Shown: in pieces, positions 15,271 to 25,331 of the stretch
Position numbering within the stretch: the stretch's first letter is position 1
Layout of the letters: every line of letters starts with the position of its first letter
NCBI GenBank assembly: GCA_902798425.1
Contig: CADBWR010000018.1
Coordinates: 1-41,838 of the forward strand
DNA length: 41,838 bases
DNA from: an uncultured Bacteroidales bacterium
GTDB taxonomy: Bacteria; Bacteroidota; Bacteroidia; Bacteroidales; Bacteroidaceae
Direction: 5' to 3'
The notes under the pieces: model-generated
The model's input: the letters and a program-made list of their open reading frames with translations, nothing else
What the model was told of the DNA's origin: nothing
Database searches by the model: none
Position numbers and translations under genes: made by a program

Positions 15271-16050
15271 ATGACAGAAAGTGTTGTACTACAAAACTTA
15301 AGTATCGGATATACCGCTAAGGGTGGAAAGAGGGTTGTTGCTACCCAGCTGAACGGCACCATCAATAGGGGAGAACTGACTTGTCTGTTGGGTAGGAACG
15401 GTGTGGGAAAGTCAACGCTACTGCGCACGCTGTCTGCCTTTTTGCCAGCGTTGGAGGGAGGAGTGTTGCTGCAAGGTAAACCGCTCACCGATTATACGGA
15501 CCATGATTTGAGTCAGCAGATTGGTGTGGTGTTGACAGACAAGTTACACCTACGGAACATGACCGTTGAGGAACTGGTAGCTATGGGACGTATGCCCTAT
15601 ACTGGTTTCTGGGGGGTGTTGTCCAAGGATGACCACCGCATGGTGGACGAGTCAATCCAACTGGTAGGCATCGAACCATTACGGCAGCGCCAGGTACAGT
15701 CGCTGAGTGATGGCGAGCGCCAGAAGGTAATGATTGCCAAGGCGTTGGCCCAGCAGACCCCCATTATCTACTTAGACGAACCGACAGCCTTCCTCGACTA
15801 TCCCAGCAAGGTAGAACTGCTCCAGCTGCTGAGGAGCTTGGCTCATGAAGAACAGAAAACCATATTCTTGTCAACGCACGATGTGGAAATCTCGCTGCAG
15901 CTGGCTGATATGCTTTGGCTGATGACTCCCGAGCAACTGCACGTCGGTACTCCTGCCGAGCTTGCTGCACAGGGTGCGCTGAGCACCTTTATTGAGCATG
16001 ATGGCATCTCCTTTGATACCAAAACACTGACGATACAAATTAGGAAATAG
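15271..16050 (+). CDS. ABC transporter ATP-binding protein, FecE/BtuD type
   Basis: A 259-residue ATPase with Walker A LLGRNGVGKST (residues 39-49), Q-loop region near 84, signature LSDGE (145-149), Walker B IIYLDEPT (Asp169, Glu170) and switch His203 in STHDVE. The sequence MGRMPYTGFWG after the Q-loop is the usual mark of ATPases for iron-siderophore, heme or cobalamin import, in the group of FecE, BtuD and FhuC. It would work at the inner face of the cytoplasmic membrane with a FecCD-type permease, but none is adjacent. The substrate cannot be told from sequence alone. Confidence 0.9.
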   Translation: MTESVVLQNLSIGYTAKGGKRVVATQLNGTINRGELTCLLGRNGVGKSTLLRTLSAFLPALEGGVLLQGKPLTDYTDHDLSQQIGVVLTDKLHLRNMTVEELVAMGRMPYTGFWGVLSKDDHRMVDESIQLVGIEPLRQRQVQSLSDGERQKVMIAKALAQQTPIIYLDEPTAFLDYPSKVELLQLLRSLAHEEQKTIFLSTHDVEISLQLADMLWLMTPEQLHVGTPAELAAQGALSTFIEHDGISFDTKTLTIQIRK

Positions 16051-16113
16051 AGAAAATAACGGGCTAAAGAAAAGAAAATCAGCAAAATACTTGCAGCATT
16101 CACAGAAAATGCT

Positions 16114-16121
16114 TACCTTTG
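16114..16121 (+). promoter_or_regulatory. Promoter of the rimP-nusA-infB operon
   Basis: TACCTTTG at 16114-16121 with TTG at 16091 upstream. It gives a leader of about 60 nt before rimP. Confidence 0.7.
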
Positions 16122-16133
16122 CAACCGTTCAGA

Positions 16134-16170
16134 GGAATGAGGGGCTTTACGAAGCCTCTCATTCTTGTTT
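16134..16170 (+). promoter_or_regulatory. Hairpin in the rimP leader, attenuator-like
   Basis: AATGAGGGGCTT (16136-16147) pairs with AAGCCTCTCATT (16152-16163) around a TACG loop, 12 bp with one G-U, extendable by one or two pairs. CTTGTTTT follows at once. It lies between the promoter and the rimP start codon, so it could terminate or gate transcription of the operon. Confidence 0.65.
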
Positions 16171-16187
16171 TAATTAACAAAAACAAT

Positions 16188-16661
16188 ATGATAGACAAGA
16201 ACGTCATTACAACCGCAGTAGAGGAGTGGCTCGCCAAAGGCGACTACTATTTGGTAGATGTAGAAATGACTGACGATGACCGCATCGTCATTGAGATTGA
16301 CCACGCCGATGGCGTATGGATTGAAGACTGTGCCGACCTGAGCCGCTTCTTACAGGAGAAGTTGGGCGAAGAACTTGGCGAATATGAATTGGAGGTAGGT
16401 TCTGCTGGTATAGGCCAACCTTTTAAGGTGATTGAGCAATACCGCAATCATGTAGGAAAAGAAGTGGAGGTTCTTGCTGCTGATGGCAAGAAGCTACAAG
16501 GCATTTTGAAGGAGGTTAGCGAGGATGGCAGTCAGTTTACGGTGATTGTCAAGGAGAAACAGCAAGTTGAGGGCAAGAAGCGCCCCGTCCTCGTAGACGT
16601 TGACAAGACCTTTGCTGTCAATGCCGTCAAGTACTGCAAGTATCTGCTGAACTTCAAGTAA
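16188..16661 (+). CDS. rimP: Ribosome maturation factor RimP
   Basis: A 157-residue protein of the RimP family, needed for 30S subunit maturation. Recognisable parts are the N-terminal region DYYLVDVEMTDDDRIVIEID, the segment ADLSRFLQEKLGEELGEYEL, then EVGSAGIGQPF (the LEVSSPGLDRPL-type motif) followed by YRNHVGKEVEV at the start of the C-terminal SH3-like domain. ATG 16188 is chosen because the longer frame starts inside the promoter and leader hairpin. It is the first gene of the rimP-nusA-infB unit. Confidence 0.93.
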   Translation: MIDKNVITTAVEEWLAKGDYYLVDVEMTDDDRIVIEIDHADGVWIEDCADLSRFLQEKLGEELGEYELEVGSAGIGQPFKVIEQYRNHVGKEVEVLAADGKKLQGILKEVSEDGSQFTVIVKEKQQVEGKKRPVLVDVDKTFAVNAVKYCKYLLNFK

Positions 16662-16692
16662 ATCGATAACAAGTAAAAAATAAATAATATCT

Positions 16693-17949
16693 ATGGCAAC
16701 AAAGAGTGTGAAGGGTCCATCAATGATTGAGACCTTCCAGGAATTTAAAGAGACAAAGAACATTGACCGTACTACCCTGGTGAGCGTGCTGGAAGAGAGT
16801 TTCCGCAACGTTATTGCCAAGATGTTCGGTTCTGATGAGAACTATGACGTCATCGTCAACCCTGACAAGGGTGACTTTGAGATTCACCGCAACCGTATCG
16901 TCGTTGCTGACGGTGAGGTACAGGACGAGAACAAGGAAATCTCCCTCACCGAAGCTCAGAAGATTGAGCCCGACTACGAAGTCGGTGAGGAGGTTTCAGA
17001 AGAGGTCGACTTCCAGAAGTTTGGTCGTCGTGCCATCCTGAACCTGCGTCAGACGCTGGCTTCAAAGATTCTGGAGCTGGAGCACGACTCACTGTACAAC
17101 AAGTACAAGGACAAGGTTGGTCAGGTCGTCAGCGCTGAGGTTTACCAGATGTGGAAGCGCGAGGTACTGCTCATTGACGATGAGGGTAACGAGCTCCACT
17201 TGCCTAAGCAGGAGCAGATTCCTGCCGACAACTATCACAAGGGTGAGACCGTTCGTGCCATTGTTAAGGAGGTACAGAACGAGAACAACAATCCTCGTAT
17301 CATCCTTTCGCGTACCAGTCCCCAGTTCCTGGAGCGTCTGCTCGAAGCTGAGGTTCCCGAGATTCAGGATGGTCTGATTACCATTCGCCGCATTGCTCGC
17401 ATGCCTGGTGAGCGTGCCAAGGTTGCTGTCGAGAGCTACGACGATCGTATCGACCCAGTAGGAGCCTGCGTTGGTGTCAAGGGTAGCCGTGTGCATGGCA
17501 TCGTCCGTGAGATGTGCAACGAGAACATCGACGTCATCAACTACTCCAGCAATATGCAGCTGTTTATTCAGCGTGCCTTGTCACCCGCTAAGGTTACCAG
17601 CATCACGCTGAACCCCGAGGAGCACAAGGCCGAGGTCTACCTGCAGCCCGAGGAGGTTTCACTGGCAATCGGTAAGGGCGGTCTGAACATCAAGCTCGCC
17701 TCTATGCTGACAGAGTACACCATCGATGTCTTCCGTGTCGTCAACGAGGGTGAGGCCGACGAGGATATTTACCTTGACGAGTTCTCTGACGAAATCGACC
17801 AGTGGATCATCGATTCTATCAAGGCTATCGGTTTGGATACCGCCAAGGCCGTGCTGAACGCTCCACGCGAGATGCTGATTGAGAAGGCTGACCTCGAGGA
17901 GGAGACCGTTGACCACGTTATTGAGGTACTGAAGGCCGAGTTTGAGTAA
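16693..17949 (+). CDS. nusA: Transcription elongation/termination factor NusA
   Basis: A 418-residue cytosolic protein that binds RNA polymerase and nascent RNA. The N-terminal domain (about 1-125) is followed by an S1 domain (GQVVSAEVYQMWKREVLLID), then KH1 and KH2 (PVGACVGVKGSRVHGIVREM; EEVSLAIGKGGLNIKLA). The C-terminal tail is acidic and short, without the AR repeats of E. coli, which suits the 418-residue length. It begins 31 bp after rimP and is followed 38 bp later by infB; the gap has AAATTGTAAAT-type repeats. Confidence 0.96.
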   Translation: MATKSVKGPSMIETFQEFKETKNIDRTTLVSVLEESFRNVIAKMFGSDENYDVIVNPDKGDFEIHRNRIVVADGEVQDENKEISLTEAQKIEPDYEVGEEVSEEVDFQKFGRRAILNLRQTLASKILELEHDSLYNKYKDKVGQVVSAEVYQMWKREVLLIDDEGNELHLPKQEQIPADNYHKGETVRAIVKEVQNENNNPRIILSRTSPQFLERLLEAEVPEIQDGLITIRRIARMPGERAKVAVESYDDRIDPVGACVGVKGSRVHGIVREMCNENIDVINYSSNMQLFIQRALSPAKVTSITLNPEEHKAEVYLQPEEVSLAIGKGGLNIKLASMLTEYTIDVFRVVNEGEADEDIYLDEFSDEIDQWIIDSIKAIGLDTAKAVLNAPREMLIEKADLEEETVDHVIEVLKAEFE

Positions 17950-17987
17950 ATAGTAAATTGTAAATCGTCAAATTGTAAATTGATAGA

Positions 17988-20798
17988 ATGGGAGTCAGAT
18001 TAAATAAAGTATTATCAGAACTGAATATAGGACTTCAAACGGCAGTTGATTTCCTAAAGAAGAAAAGCAGTCTTGGTGAGATTCGTGATGATGCCACGAC
18101 AAATACCAAGATTTCCGACGAGCAATATCAGGCACTGGTCGATGAGTTCAGCACTGACAAGGCAGTGAAGACCCAGGCCGAGATGTTGTTTACCAAGAAA
18201 GCGAAGGAGAAGAAAGCCGAAAAGGCTGAGAAGGCTGAGAAGGCTGAGAAGGCTATTACCAAGACAGAAGAGATGCTGGAACAGCGCAGTGGTCTGAAGA
18301 CACTGGGCAAGATAGACCTCTCTCAAGTAGGTAAGGCTAAGCCAGCCCCCGCTCCAGAGCCTGTTTCAGAGCCAGAACCCGCCCCCGAGGTTGCTGCCGA
18401 AAGCCCCGAGGAAGTAGAAGAAGACAAGAAGGAGCCCGAGACTCCTGAAACGCATATTGCTGAACCCGTAGCACAGCCTGAGCCTGCCACCATTGTTGAA
18501 GATGATGCTGACGACGAGGGCAAGAAGGCTGAGGAGACTGCCGCAACCAATGAACCTGCACTGGCTAAGACTCCTGGCGATTTTATGAAACCAGCCACTC
18601 AGCTGAATGTGTTGGGTAAGATTGACCTTGACTCACTGAACCAAAGCACTCGTCCTAAGAAGAAGTCCAAGGAAGAGCGTCGTAAGGAACGCGAGGAGAA
18701 GGCTGCCGGCGAGCGCAAGAAGCGTGAGCGTATCCGTACCGACAAAGTGGATATTGAGGCAGCTGCCAAGCAGGCCAACCAGCAGAATAAGAACAAGAAT
18801 AAGGACAACCGTCAGCAACAAGGTAACAACCAACAGCAAGGACAGGGCAAGAATAAGAACAAGAAGAATCGCCCTGTTCAGAAGCCATTGGAGGTTGATG
18901 ACGAGGCCGTAGCACGCCAGGTTAAGGAAACCTTGGCTCGCCTGACTTCTAAGAACCAGAACAAGAAGGGTGCCAAGTATCGTCGTGAGAAGCGTGACGC
19001 TGTCGCTGAGCGCATGAGCGAGGAGATGGCAGCAGAGGCAGCACAGAGCAAGGTGCTGAAGCTCACCGAGTTTGTGACGGTTTCTGAGTTGGCTACCATG
19101 ATGAATGTGGGTGTCAACCAGGTCATCGGTACCTGTATGTCTATCGGCATCATGGTGTCTATCAACCAGCGTCTGGATGCTGAGACCATCAATATCGTAG
19201 CTGACGAGTTCGGCTTCACCACCGAATATGTCTCTGCTGAGGTACAGAATGCCATTACAGAGGAGGAGGATGACGAGAACGATCTCGTTACTCGCGCTCC
19301 TATCGTAACGGTGATGGGTCACGTAGACCATGGTAAGACCTCGCTGCTCGACCACATCCGTAACACGAATGTCATTGCCGGTGAGGCTGGTGGTATTACC
19401 CAGCACATCGGTGCCTATAATGTGAAGCTGAAGGACGGTCATAGCATCACCTTCCTCGACACTCCTGGTCACGAGGCCTTCACGGCTATGCGTGCCCGTG
19501 GTGCTCAGGTGACGGATATCGCTATCATCATCGTGGCTGCCGACGACTCCGTGATGCCTACCACCAAGGAGGCCATCGCCCATGCTCAGGCTGCCAACGT
19601 TCCTATGGTCTTCGCCATCAACAAGATTGATAAGCCAGGAGCCAACCCCGACAAGATTCGTGAGGACTTGGCCAACATGAACCTGTTGGTAGAGGACTGG
19701 GGTGGTAAGTACCAGTGCCAGGAAATCTCTGCCAAGAAGGGTATTGGTGTCTACGAACTGCTGGAGAAGGTGCTCCTCGAGGCCGAAATGCTCGACCTGA
19801 AGGCTAACCCCAACCGCAAGGCTACTGGTTCCATCATTGAGTCGTCACTCGACAAGGGTCGTGGCTATGTCTCTACGGTCCTCGTATCGAATGGTACACT
19901 GAAGGTAGGCGACGTCGTTATTGCAGGTACTGCCTGGGGTAAGGTCAAGGCCATGTTCAATGAGCGTAACCAGCGCATTGAGAAGGCCGGTCCTGCCGAG
20001 CCCGCCATCATCTTAGGTCTGAACGGTGCTCCTACTGCTGGTGACTCGTTCCACGTGATGGAGTCAGAGCAGGAGGCCCGCGAAATAGCCAACAAGCGTA
20101 TCCAGTTGCAGCGTGAACAGAGCCTGCGTACCACTACGAAACTCGGTCTCGACGAGTTGTCACACCGTATCGCTCTGGGTGAGTTCCATGAGTTGAACAT
20201 CATTGTCAAGGGTGACACCGACGGTTCTATCGAGGCTCTGTCAGACTCGTTCATCAAGCTGTCTACCGAGAAGGTACAGGTCAACGTCATCTCGAAGGCC
20301 GTGGGTCAGATTTCAGAGAACGATGTCATGCTGGCATCAGCTTCTGAGGCTATCATCATCGGTTTCCAGGTACGTCCTTCTGCCGATGCCCGTCGTGCCG
20401 CCGACCGTGAGGGTGTAGAGATCAATACCTACTCTATCATCTACGATGCCATCGACGATGTGAAGAGCACCATGCAGGGTATGCTTGACAAGGTGAAGAA
20501 GGAAATAGTCTCTGGTGAGATAGAGGTGAAGCAGGTCTTCAAGATTTCCAAGGTTGGTACTGTTGCCGGTGGTCTTGTTACCGAGGGCAAGGTACATGCC
20601 AAGGATAAGGCCCGCGTCATCCGTGACGGTATTGTTATCCACACCGCTCCTATCGATGCCCTGAAGCGTTACAAGGACGACGCCAAGGAGGTGGCAACAG
20701 GTCTGGAGTGCGGTATCTCACTCGTCAACTTCAACGACATCCAGGTCGGTGATATCATCGAGACCTTCACAGAGATTGAGGTAGAACAGAAACTTTAA
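17988..20798 (+). CDS. infB: Translation initiation factor IF-2
   Basis: A 936-residue GTPase that delivers initiator tRNA to the 30S subunit. The start [20 protein letters not shown] is an IF2_N-type domain. Residues about 65-330 are a long, charged, low-complexity region (Lys/Glu, then Pro/Glu, then Asn/Gln/Lys runs), longer than in E. coli. A second IF2_N-like segment precedes the GTPase domain: G1 GHVDHGKTS near 444, G3 [16 protein letters not shown]4 [10 protein letters not shown]. Domains II-IV follow to the C-terminus. TAA 20796-20798 is directly followed by the heptamer array leading into sufB. Confidence 0.97.
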   Translation: MGVRLNKVLSELNIGLQTAVDFLKKKSSLGEIRDDATTNTKISDEQYQALVDEFSTDKAVKTQAEMLFTKKAKEKKAEKAEKAEKAEKAITKTEEMLEQRSGLKTLGKIDLSQVGKAKPAPAPEPVSEPEPAPEVAAESPEEVEEDKKEPETPETHIAEPVAQPEPATIVEDDADDEGKKAEETAATNEPALAKTPGDFMKPATQLNVLGKIDLDSLNQSTRPKKKSKEERRKEREEKAAGERKKRERIRTDKVDIEAAAKQANQQNKNKNKDNRQQQGNNQQQGQGKNKNKKNRPVQKPLEVDDEAVARQVKETLARLTSKNQNKKGAKYRREKRDAVAERMSEEMAAEAAQSKVLKLTEFVTVSELATMMNVGVNQVIGTCMSIGIMVSINQRLDAETINIVADEFGFTTEYVSAEVQNAITEEEDDENDLVTRAPIVTVMGHVDHGKTSLLDHIRNTNVIAGEAGGITQHIGAYNVKLKDGHSITFLDTPGHEAFTAMRARGAQVTDIAIIIVAADDSVMPTTKEAIAHAQAANVPMVFAINKIDKPGANPDKIREDLANMNLLVEDWGGKYQCQEISAKKGIGVYELLEKVLLEAEMLDLKANPNRKATGSIIESSLDKGRGYVSTVLVSNGTLKVGDVVIAGTAWGKVKAMFNERNQRIEKAGPAEPAIILGLNGAPTAGDSFHVMESEQEAREIANKRIQLQREQSLRTTTKLGLDELSHRIALGEFHELNIIVKGDTDGSIEALSDSFIKLSTEKVQVNVISKAVGQISENDVMLASASEAIIIGFQVRPSADARRAADREGVEINTYSIIYDAIDDVKSTMQGMLDKVKKEIVSGEIEVKQVFKISKVGTVAGGLVTEGKVHAKDKARVIRDGIVIHTAPIDALKRYKDDAKEVATGLECGISLVNFNDIQVGDIIETFTEIEVEQKL

Positions 20799-20826
20799 AG
20801 TGAAGAGTGAAGAGTGAAAAGTGAAG
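20799..20826 (+). repeat. Heptamer (AGTGAAG) tandem array containing the sufB start
   Basis: Four 7-bp units starting at 20799, 20806, 20813 and 20820, of the form AGTGAAG with one A change in the third. The array begins directly after the infB stop codon and includes the GTG at 20814 used to start sufB. Confidence 0.88.
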
Positions 20827-22292
20827 AATTTGCTTCCGCTCAGAATGCAAGCAATGAGTTTGTCCGTCAGGTGGCCGAACAGAAATACGAATTCGGATTT
20901 ACCACTGACGTACATACTGAAATCATAGAGAAGGGGCTGAACGAGGACATCGTTCGGCTCATCTCTGCTAAGAAAGGGGAACCCGAGTGGATGCTTGAGT
21001 TCCGCCTGAAGGCATTCCGCTATTGGAAAGAGCAGCAAGAGCCGAAGTGGGGACATGTTCACGTGCCCCCTATCGACTATCAGGCCATCAGCTACTATGC
21101 CGACCCCACAGCGAAGAGTGTGCCCAGCGGTTCATCCGCTGGGATAGACCCCGAATTGGAGAAGACCTTCGACAAGCTCGGCATTCCCTTGGAGGAGCGC
21201 CTGGCTTTGAGTGGCAATACGGCAGTCGATGCCATCATGGACTCGGTCAGCGTGAAGACCACCTTCAAGGAGAAGCTCCGCGAGAAGGGTGTCATCTTCT
21301 GCTCCATCGGCGAGGCCATCAAAGAGCATGGCGACCTGGTGCGCCAGTATTTAGGCTCTGTGGTACCTTATAAGGACAACTTCTTTGCGGCACTCAACAG
21401 TGCCGTATTCTCTGACGGTTCCTTTGTCTATATCCCTAAGGGAGTGCGCTGTCCCATGGAGCTGAGCAGCTATTTCCGCATCAATGCCCGCAATACGGGA
21501 CAGTTTGAGCGTACCCTTATCATTGCCGACGACGACTCCTACGTCAGCTATCTGGAAGGCTGTACCGCACCAATGCGCGACGAGAACCAGTTGCACGCTG
21601 CCATCGTCGAAATCATCGTGATGGACCGTGCCGAGGTGAAGTACTCGACGGTACAGAACTGGTATCCTGGCGATGAAAACGGCAAGGGTGGTGTACTCAA
21701 CCTCGTCACCAAGCGTGGCGACCTGCGTGGTGTCGACAGCAAACTGTCGTGGACGCAGGTAGAGACAGGCTCCGCTATCACGTGGAAATACCCCTCCTGC
21801 ATCCTGCGTGGTGACAATAGCGTCGCTGAGTTCTATTCGGTGGCCGTCACCAACAACTACCAAGAGGCCGATACAGGTACCAAGATGATACATATTGGTA
21901 AGAATACCAAGTCTACCATCATCTCGAAGGGTATCTCTGCAGGTCATTCGCAGAACAGCTACCGTGGACTGGTCCGTGCTGCCGCTACTGCCGACAATGC
22001 CCGCAACTACTCATCGTGCGACTCCCTGCTGCTGGGTTCCGACTGTGGAGCCCACACCTTCCCCTATATGGATGTACACAACGACACGGCCATCTTCGAG
22101 CACGAGGCTACCACCTCCAAAATCTCTGAAGACCAACTGTTCTACTGCAACCAGCGAGGCATTCCTACTGAACAGGCCGTAGGACTCATCGTCAACGGCT
22201 ATGCCAAGGAGGTGCTGCAGAAGTTACCCATGGAGTTTGCCGTCGAGGCACAGAAGCTGCTATCAGTATCATTAGAAGGAACCGTAGGATAA
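20814..22292 (+). CDS. sufB: Fe-S cluster assembly scaffold protein SufB
   Basis: A 492-residue scaffold subunit of the SUF SufBCD complex, which builds Fe-S clusters in the cytosol. Diagnostic stretches are [20 protein letters not shown] (about 45-64), [19 protein letters not shown], then [20 protein letters not shown] and, near the end, [14 protein letters not shown] and [11 protein letters not shown]. No ATG occurs before Met51, so GTG 20814 is the likely start; it lies in the heptamer repeats and yields the odd N-terminus [11 protein letters not shown]. It is 15 bp from infB and precedes sufC. Confidence 0.95.
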   Translation: MKSEEFASAQNASNEFVRQVAEQKYEFGFTTDVHTEIIEKGLNEDIVRLISAKKGEPEWMLEFRLKAFRYWKEQQEPKWGHVHVPPIDYQAISYYADPTAKSVPSGSSAGIDPELEKTFDKLGIPLEERLALSGNTAVDAIMDSVSVKTTFKEKLREKGVIFCSIGEAIKEHGDLVRQYLGSVVPYKDNFFAALNSAVFSDGSFVYIPKGVRCPMELSSYFRINARNTGQFERTLIIADDDSYVSYLEGCTAPMRDENQLHAAIVEIIVMDRAEVKYSTVQNWYPGDENGKGGVLNLVTKRGDLRGVDSKLSWTQVETGSAITWKYPSCILRGDNSVAEFYSVAVTNNYQEADTGTKMIHIGKNTKSTIISKGISAGHSQNSYRGLVRAAATADNARNYSSCDSLLLGSDCGAHTFPYMDVHNDTAIFEHEATTSKISEDQLFYCNQRGIPTEQAVGLIVNGYAKEVLQKLPMEFAVEAQKLLSVSLEGTVG

Positions 22293-22327
22293 AGAACAAA
22301 TCCTATCGTTCGTAGTAAAGAAGTAAT

Positions 22328-23083
22328 ATGTTAGAAGTAAAGAATTTACACGCCAAGATAGGCGACAAAGAGATATTAAAAGGTATCGACCTGGTCATCA
22401 AAGATGGCGAGACACATGCCATCATGGGACCCAACGGTTCTGGCAAGTCGACACTGAGTGCTGTACTCGTGGGCAATCCACTCTACGAGGTTACAGAAGG
22501 CGAAGCCTACTTCAATGGCAAGAACCTGTTGGAGATGAAGCCAGAGGATAGGGCTCACGAAGGTCTGTTTCTCTCGTTCCAGTATCCGGTAGAGATTCCT
22601 GGTGTGTCGATGACCAACTTCATGAAGGCTGCCATCAACGAGAAGCGCAAGTATCAGGGTTTGGAGCCGATGAATGCCGCTGAGTTCTTGAAGCTGCAGC
22701 GCGAGAAGCGTAAGATTGTGGAGCTCGACTCTAAGTTGGCTAACCGTTCCGTCAACGAGGGTTTCAGCGGTGGTGAGAAGAAGCGCAACGAGATTTTCCA
22801 GATGGCCATGCTGGAGCCTAAGTTGAGCATTCTCGACGAGACAGACTCTGGTCTGGATGTCGACGCTATGCGCATCGTTGCTGAGGGTGTCAACAAGTTG
22901 CAGACCCCTGAGACCTCGTGTATCGTCATCACTCACTATGACCGTCTGCTGGAGATGATTAAGCCACAGTTCGTACACGTGCTCTACAAGGGTCGCATCG
23001 TCAAGACTGGCGGTCCTGAGTTGGCCGTACAGATTCAGGAGCACGGTTACGATTGGATTAAGGAAGAAATAGGAGAAGAGTAA
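22328..23083 (+). CDS. sufC: Fe-S assembly ATPase SufC
   Basis: A 251-residue ABC-type ATPase that powers the SufBCD scaffold. Walker A is GPNGSGKST, the signature is SGGEKKRNE and Walker B ends LSILDETDSGLD, with the SufC-specific RNE and ETDSGLDVDA patterns. The switch His is in VITHYDRLLE. The stop overlaps the sufD start (ATG 23083) by one base, implying translational coupling. Confidence 0.96.
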   Translation: MLEVKNLHAKIGDKEILKGIDLVIKDGETHAIMGPNGSGKSTLSAVLVGNPLYEVTEGEAYFNGKNLLEMKPEDRAHEGLFLSFQYPVEIPGVSMTNFMKAAINEKRKYQGLEPMNAAEFLKLQREKRKIVELDSKLANRSVNEGFSGGEKKRNEIFQMAMLEPKLSILDETDSGLDVDAMRIVAEGVNKLQTPETSCIVITHYDRLLEMIKPQFVHVLYKGRIVKTGGPELAVQIQEHGYDWIKEEIGEE

Positions 23084-24408
23084 TGGGTAGCGAACAGCAA
23101 TATATTGACTTGTACAAGCATTGTCGCACGATGATTCACGAGCACAGCAGTGACGTGATGAATGCCGTGCGCGACGAGGCCTTTGAGCGCTTGGTGGCGA
23201 ATGGTTTCCCCACTCGAAAGGTTGAGCGCTACAAATACACCGACATGCAGAAACTCTTCGAGCCTGACTATGGTTTGAACCTCAATCGCCTGACCATCCC
23301 TGTAGACCCTTACCACGCGTTCCGTTGCGATGTGCCCAACCTCTCCACAAGTCTGTATTTTGTGGTGAACGACGTGTTCTATCACGACGAGAAGCCCAAA
23401 GGTCATCTCCCTGAAGGCGTCATCATCGGTTCCTTGAAGGACTTTGCCACCAGCGCGTATTATAACCGTTTGGCTGGTAAGGCTAACGATGCCGCCACAG
23501 ACCTGAACACGATGCTGGCACAGGATGGCCTCTACGTCTATGTACCCAAGAACGTCAAGGTAGACCGTGCCATTCAGGTCATCAACATCCTACGTTCTGA
23601 CGTAGACCTGATGGTCAACCGCCGTGTGCTCATCGTGATGGAGGAGGGTGCCGAGTTGAAGATGCTGTTCTGTGACCATGCCGCAGACGACAAGAACTTC
23701 CTGGCCACGCAGGTCATTGAGGCCTTTGTGGGCGAGAATGCCTCGTTGGATCTCTACTGTCTGGAGGAGACCCATCACAAGAATGTCCGCGTGAGCAATG
23801 TCTATATCGACCAGCAGGCCAACAGTCGTGTCAACCATAACGTCATCACGCTGCATAATGGTGTGACACGCAACAAACTCGACCTGACCTTCTCGGGCGA
23901 GGGTGCTGAGTGTCAGTGCTATGGCTGTGTCATTGCCGACAAGCAGCAGCATGTCGACAACAATACGCTCATCACGCACAAGGTGCCTCACTGCACCTCA
24001 AACGAGCTCTACAAATATGTGCTTGACGACAAGGCCGTAGGTGCTTTTGCGGGTCGTGTATTGGTAGAACACGGAGCCCAGAAGACTACCTCGCAGATGA
24101 CCAACCAGAACCTGACGGCTACCAAAGAGGCACGCATGTACACCCAGCCCATGTTGGAGATCTATGCCGACGACGTAAAGTGTGCCCACGGCTCTACCGT
24201 CGGACAGTTGAATGATGCCGCCCTGTTCTATATGCGCCAACGTGGCATATCGCTTAGTGAGGCTAAGGTGCTGCTGCAGAATGCGTTTATCAACGAGGTC
24301 ATCGACAAGATGCAGCTGGAGCCGCTACGCGACCGTCTGCACTACTTGGTAGAGAAACGTTTCCGTGGCGAGCTGAACAAGTGTGCAGGCTGCAAGCTCT
24401 GTAAATAA
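23083..24408 (+). CDS. sufD: Fe-S assembly scaffold protein SufD
   Basis: A 441-residue beta-helix partner of SufB. The C-terminal half carries the family patterns KTTSQMTNQNLTATKEARMY, EIYADDVKCAHGSTVGQLND and YMRQRGISLSEAKVLL. The very C-terminus ends KCAGCKLCK, a Cys cluster seen in some SufD proteins. It overlaps sufC by one base. After its stop comes a hairpin terminator, and sufS lies beyond a convergent gene rather than directly downstream. Confidence 0.93.
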   Translation: MGSEQQYIDLYKHCRTMIHEHSSDVMNAVRDEAFERLVANGFPTRKVERYKYTDMQKLFEPDYGLNLNRLTIPVDPYHAFRCDVPNLSTSLYFVVNDVFYHDEKPKGHLPEGVIIGSLKDFATSAYYNRLAGKANDAATDLNTMLAQDGLYVYVPKNVKVDRAIQVINILRSDVDLMVNRRVLIVMEEGAELKMLFCDHAADDKNFLATQVIEAFVGENASLDLYCLEETHHKNVRVSNVYIDQQANSRVNHNVITLHNGVTRNKLDLTFSGEGAECQCYGCVIADKQQHVDNNTLITHKVPHCTSNELYKYVLDDKAVGAFAGRVLVEHGAQKTTSQMTNQNLTATKEARMYTQPMLEIYADDVKCAHGSTVGQLNDAALFYMRQRGISLSEAKVLLQNAFINEVIDKMQLEPLRDRLHYLVEKRFRGELNKCAGCKLCK

Positions 24409-24412
24409 ACAG

Positions 24413-24440
24413 ATAAAGGGAACCGACTGGTTCCCTTTAT
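24413..24440. terminator. Shared convergent terminator between sufD and the next gene
   Basis: ATAAAGGGAACC (24413-24424) and GGTTCCCTTTAT (24429-24440) form a perfect 12-bp stem with a GACT loop. It can serve both strands; the arms themselves supply the terminal A/T run. Confidence 0.8.
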
Positions 24441-24461
24441 TGTTGTCTGTTGTGATAGTGG

Positions 24462-25223
24462 TTATTTCACCACCGTCTTCTTTCCATTCTGGATGAGCAA
24501 GCCCTTAGAAGTCTGGCTCACCTTGCGACCATTCAGGTCGTAAATGTTATCGTCAGCGTTCTTCATCATGGTGACATTTTTGAGAGCTGTCACTTCTGAT
24601 GCTGCCAGGTGTACGATGCGCAGCTCCTTGGCAGTGCTATTCTGCATATCCCATGTAAAGCCACAACGGGTGGGCAGGAACTTCTGCTCAGCAGTGGTCT
24701 TTACCAAGACAGCCTCCAATGGGGTAACCTTCTGCTGGGCAGGAATACCGTAACGGCCTGCCTTGTCAGAGATTTCCCAAGAACTGCCAAAGGTGACCAC
24801 ATTACCCTTGCCATCGCCCACATGGATAGGAGACAACTGACCGTCAATCAGCATCGCGTCGCTATTCTTGATGCGCAGATACTGACTCTTGGGCGAGTAA
24901 ACGAGATAGGGAACGCCAGCCTGAATACCATCGTTAGTGCACTCAACGAAATAGAGGTTCAAGACGTTGCCTTCCTGCTGAATACCGGCAAAGCGCTCTA
25001 ACTTGATATCGCCGAGTTGCTCGGCACCGACAGTCATAGGCAGACACAGCGTGTTATAACCAGCAAAGAAATAGCGGTTCAACTGAACGGTCTGGTCGCT
25101 ATTCTGCAGCATCTCTACGTTTAGTTTCTCGGAACTGGCATAGACATTCTTTACCTTGTTTTGTGCAAAAGCCGTCGTGCTGACTGCTGTTGCCATCATC
25201 AATGTGAGTAATAAATGTTTCAT
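24462..25223 (-). CDS. Secreted protein with C-terminal sorting-like tail, unknown function
   Basis: A 253-residue protein from ATG 25223 with signal peptide MKHLLLTLMMATAVSTTAFA. I do not recognise the central region, which is beta-rich with no catalytic pattern. The C-terminus NIYDLNGRKVSQTSKGLLIQ plus NGKKTVVK is the short sorting-like tail seen on many Prevotella/Bacteroides exported proteins. It is convergent with sufD and divergent from sufS, and has its own promoter at 25256-25263. Confidence 0.75.
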   Translation of the reverse strand: MKHLLLTLMMATAVSTTAFAQNKVKNVYASSEKLNVEMLQNSDQTVQLNRYFFAGYNTLCLPMTVGAEQLGDIKLERFAGIQQEGNVLNLYFVECTNDGIQAGVPYLVYSPKSQYLRIKNSDAMLIDGQLSPIHVGDGKGNVVTFGSSWEISDKAGRYGIPAQQKVTPLEAVLVKTTAEQKFLPTRCGFTWDMQNSTAKELRIVHLAASEVTALKNVTMMKNADDNIYDLNGRKVSQTSKGLLIQNGKKTVVK

Positions 25224-25255
25224 AAGCAATCTATGTTTAAAAGTTTAGTCTGCTG

Positions 25256-25263
25256 CAAATATA
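25256..25263 (-). promoter_or_regulatory. Promoter of the secreted-protein gene
   Basis: TATATTTG read on the minus strand. It is 33 bp upstream of ATG 25223, in the divergent region shared with sufS. Confidence 0.6.
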
Positions 25264-25307
25264 CAAAAATGTTTTTGAAACAACCAAGTTTTTTCATAAT
25301 AATTTAG

Positions 25308-25315
25308 TAACTTTG
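25308..25315 (+). promoter_or_regulatory. Promoter of sufS-dus
   Basis: TAACTTTG at 25308-25315, 16 bp before ATG 25332. SufS therefore has its own promoter apart from sufBCD. Confidence 0.65.
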
Positions 25316-25331
25316 TCGCGCATTTTAAGAA

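Noticed and set aside
18633-19583. 316-residue minus-strand frame within infB
   Set aside because: Antisense to the low-complexity and GTPase parts of infB; composition is Leu/Val/Gly-biased without motifs.
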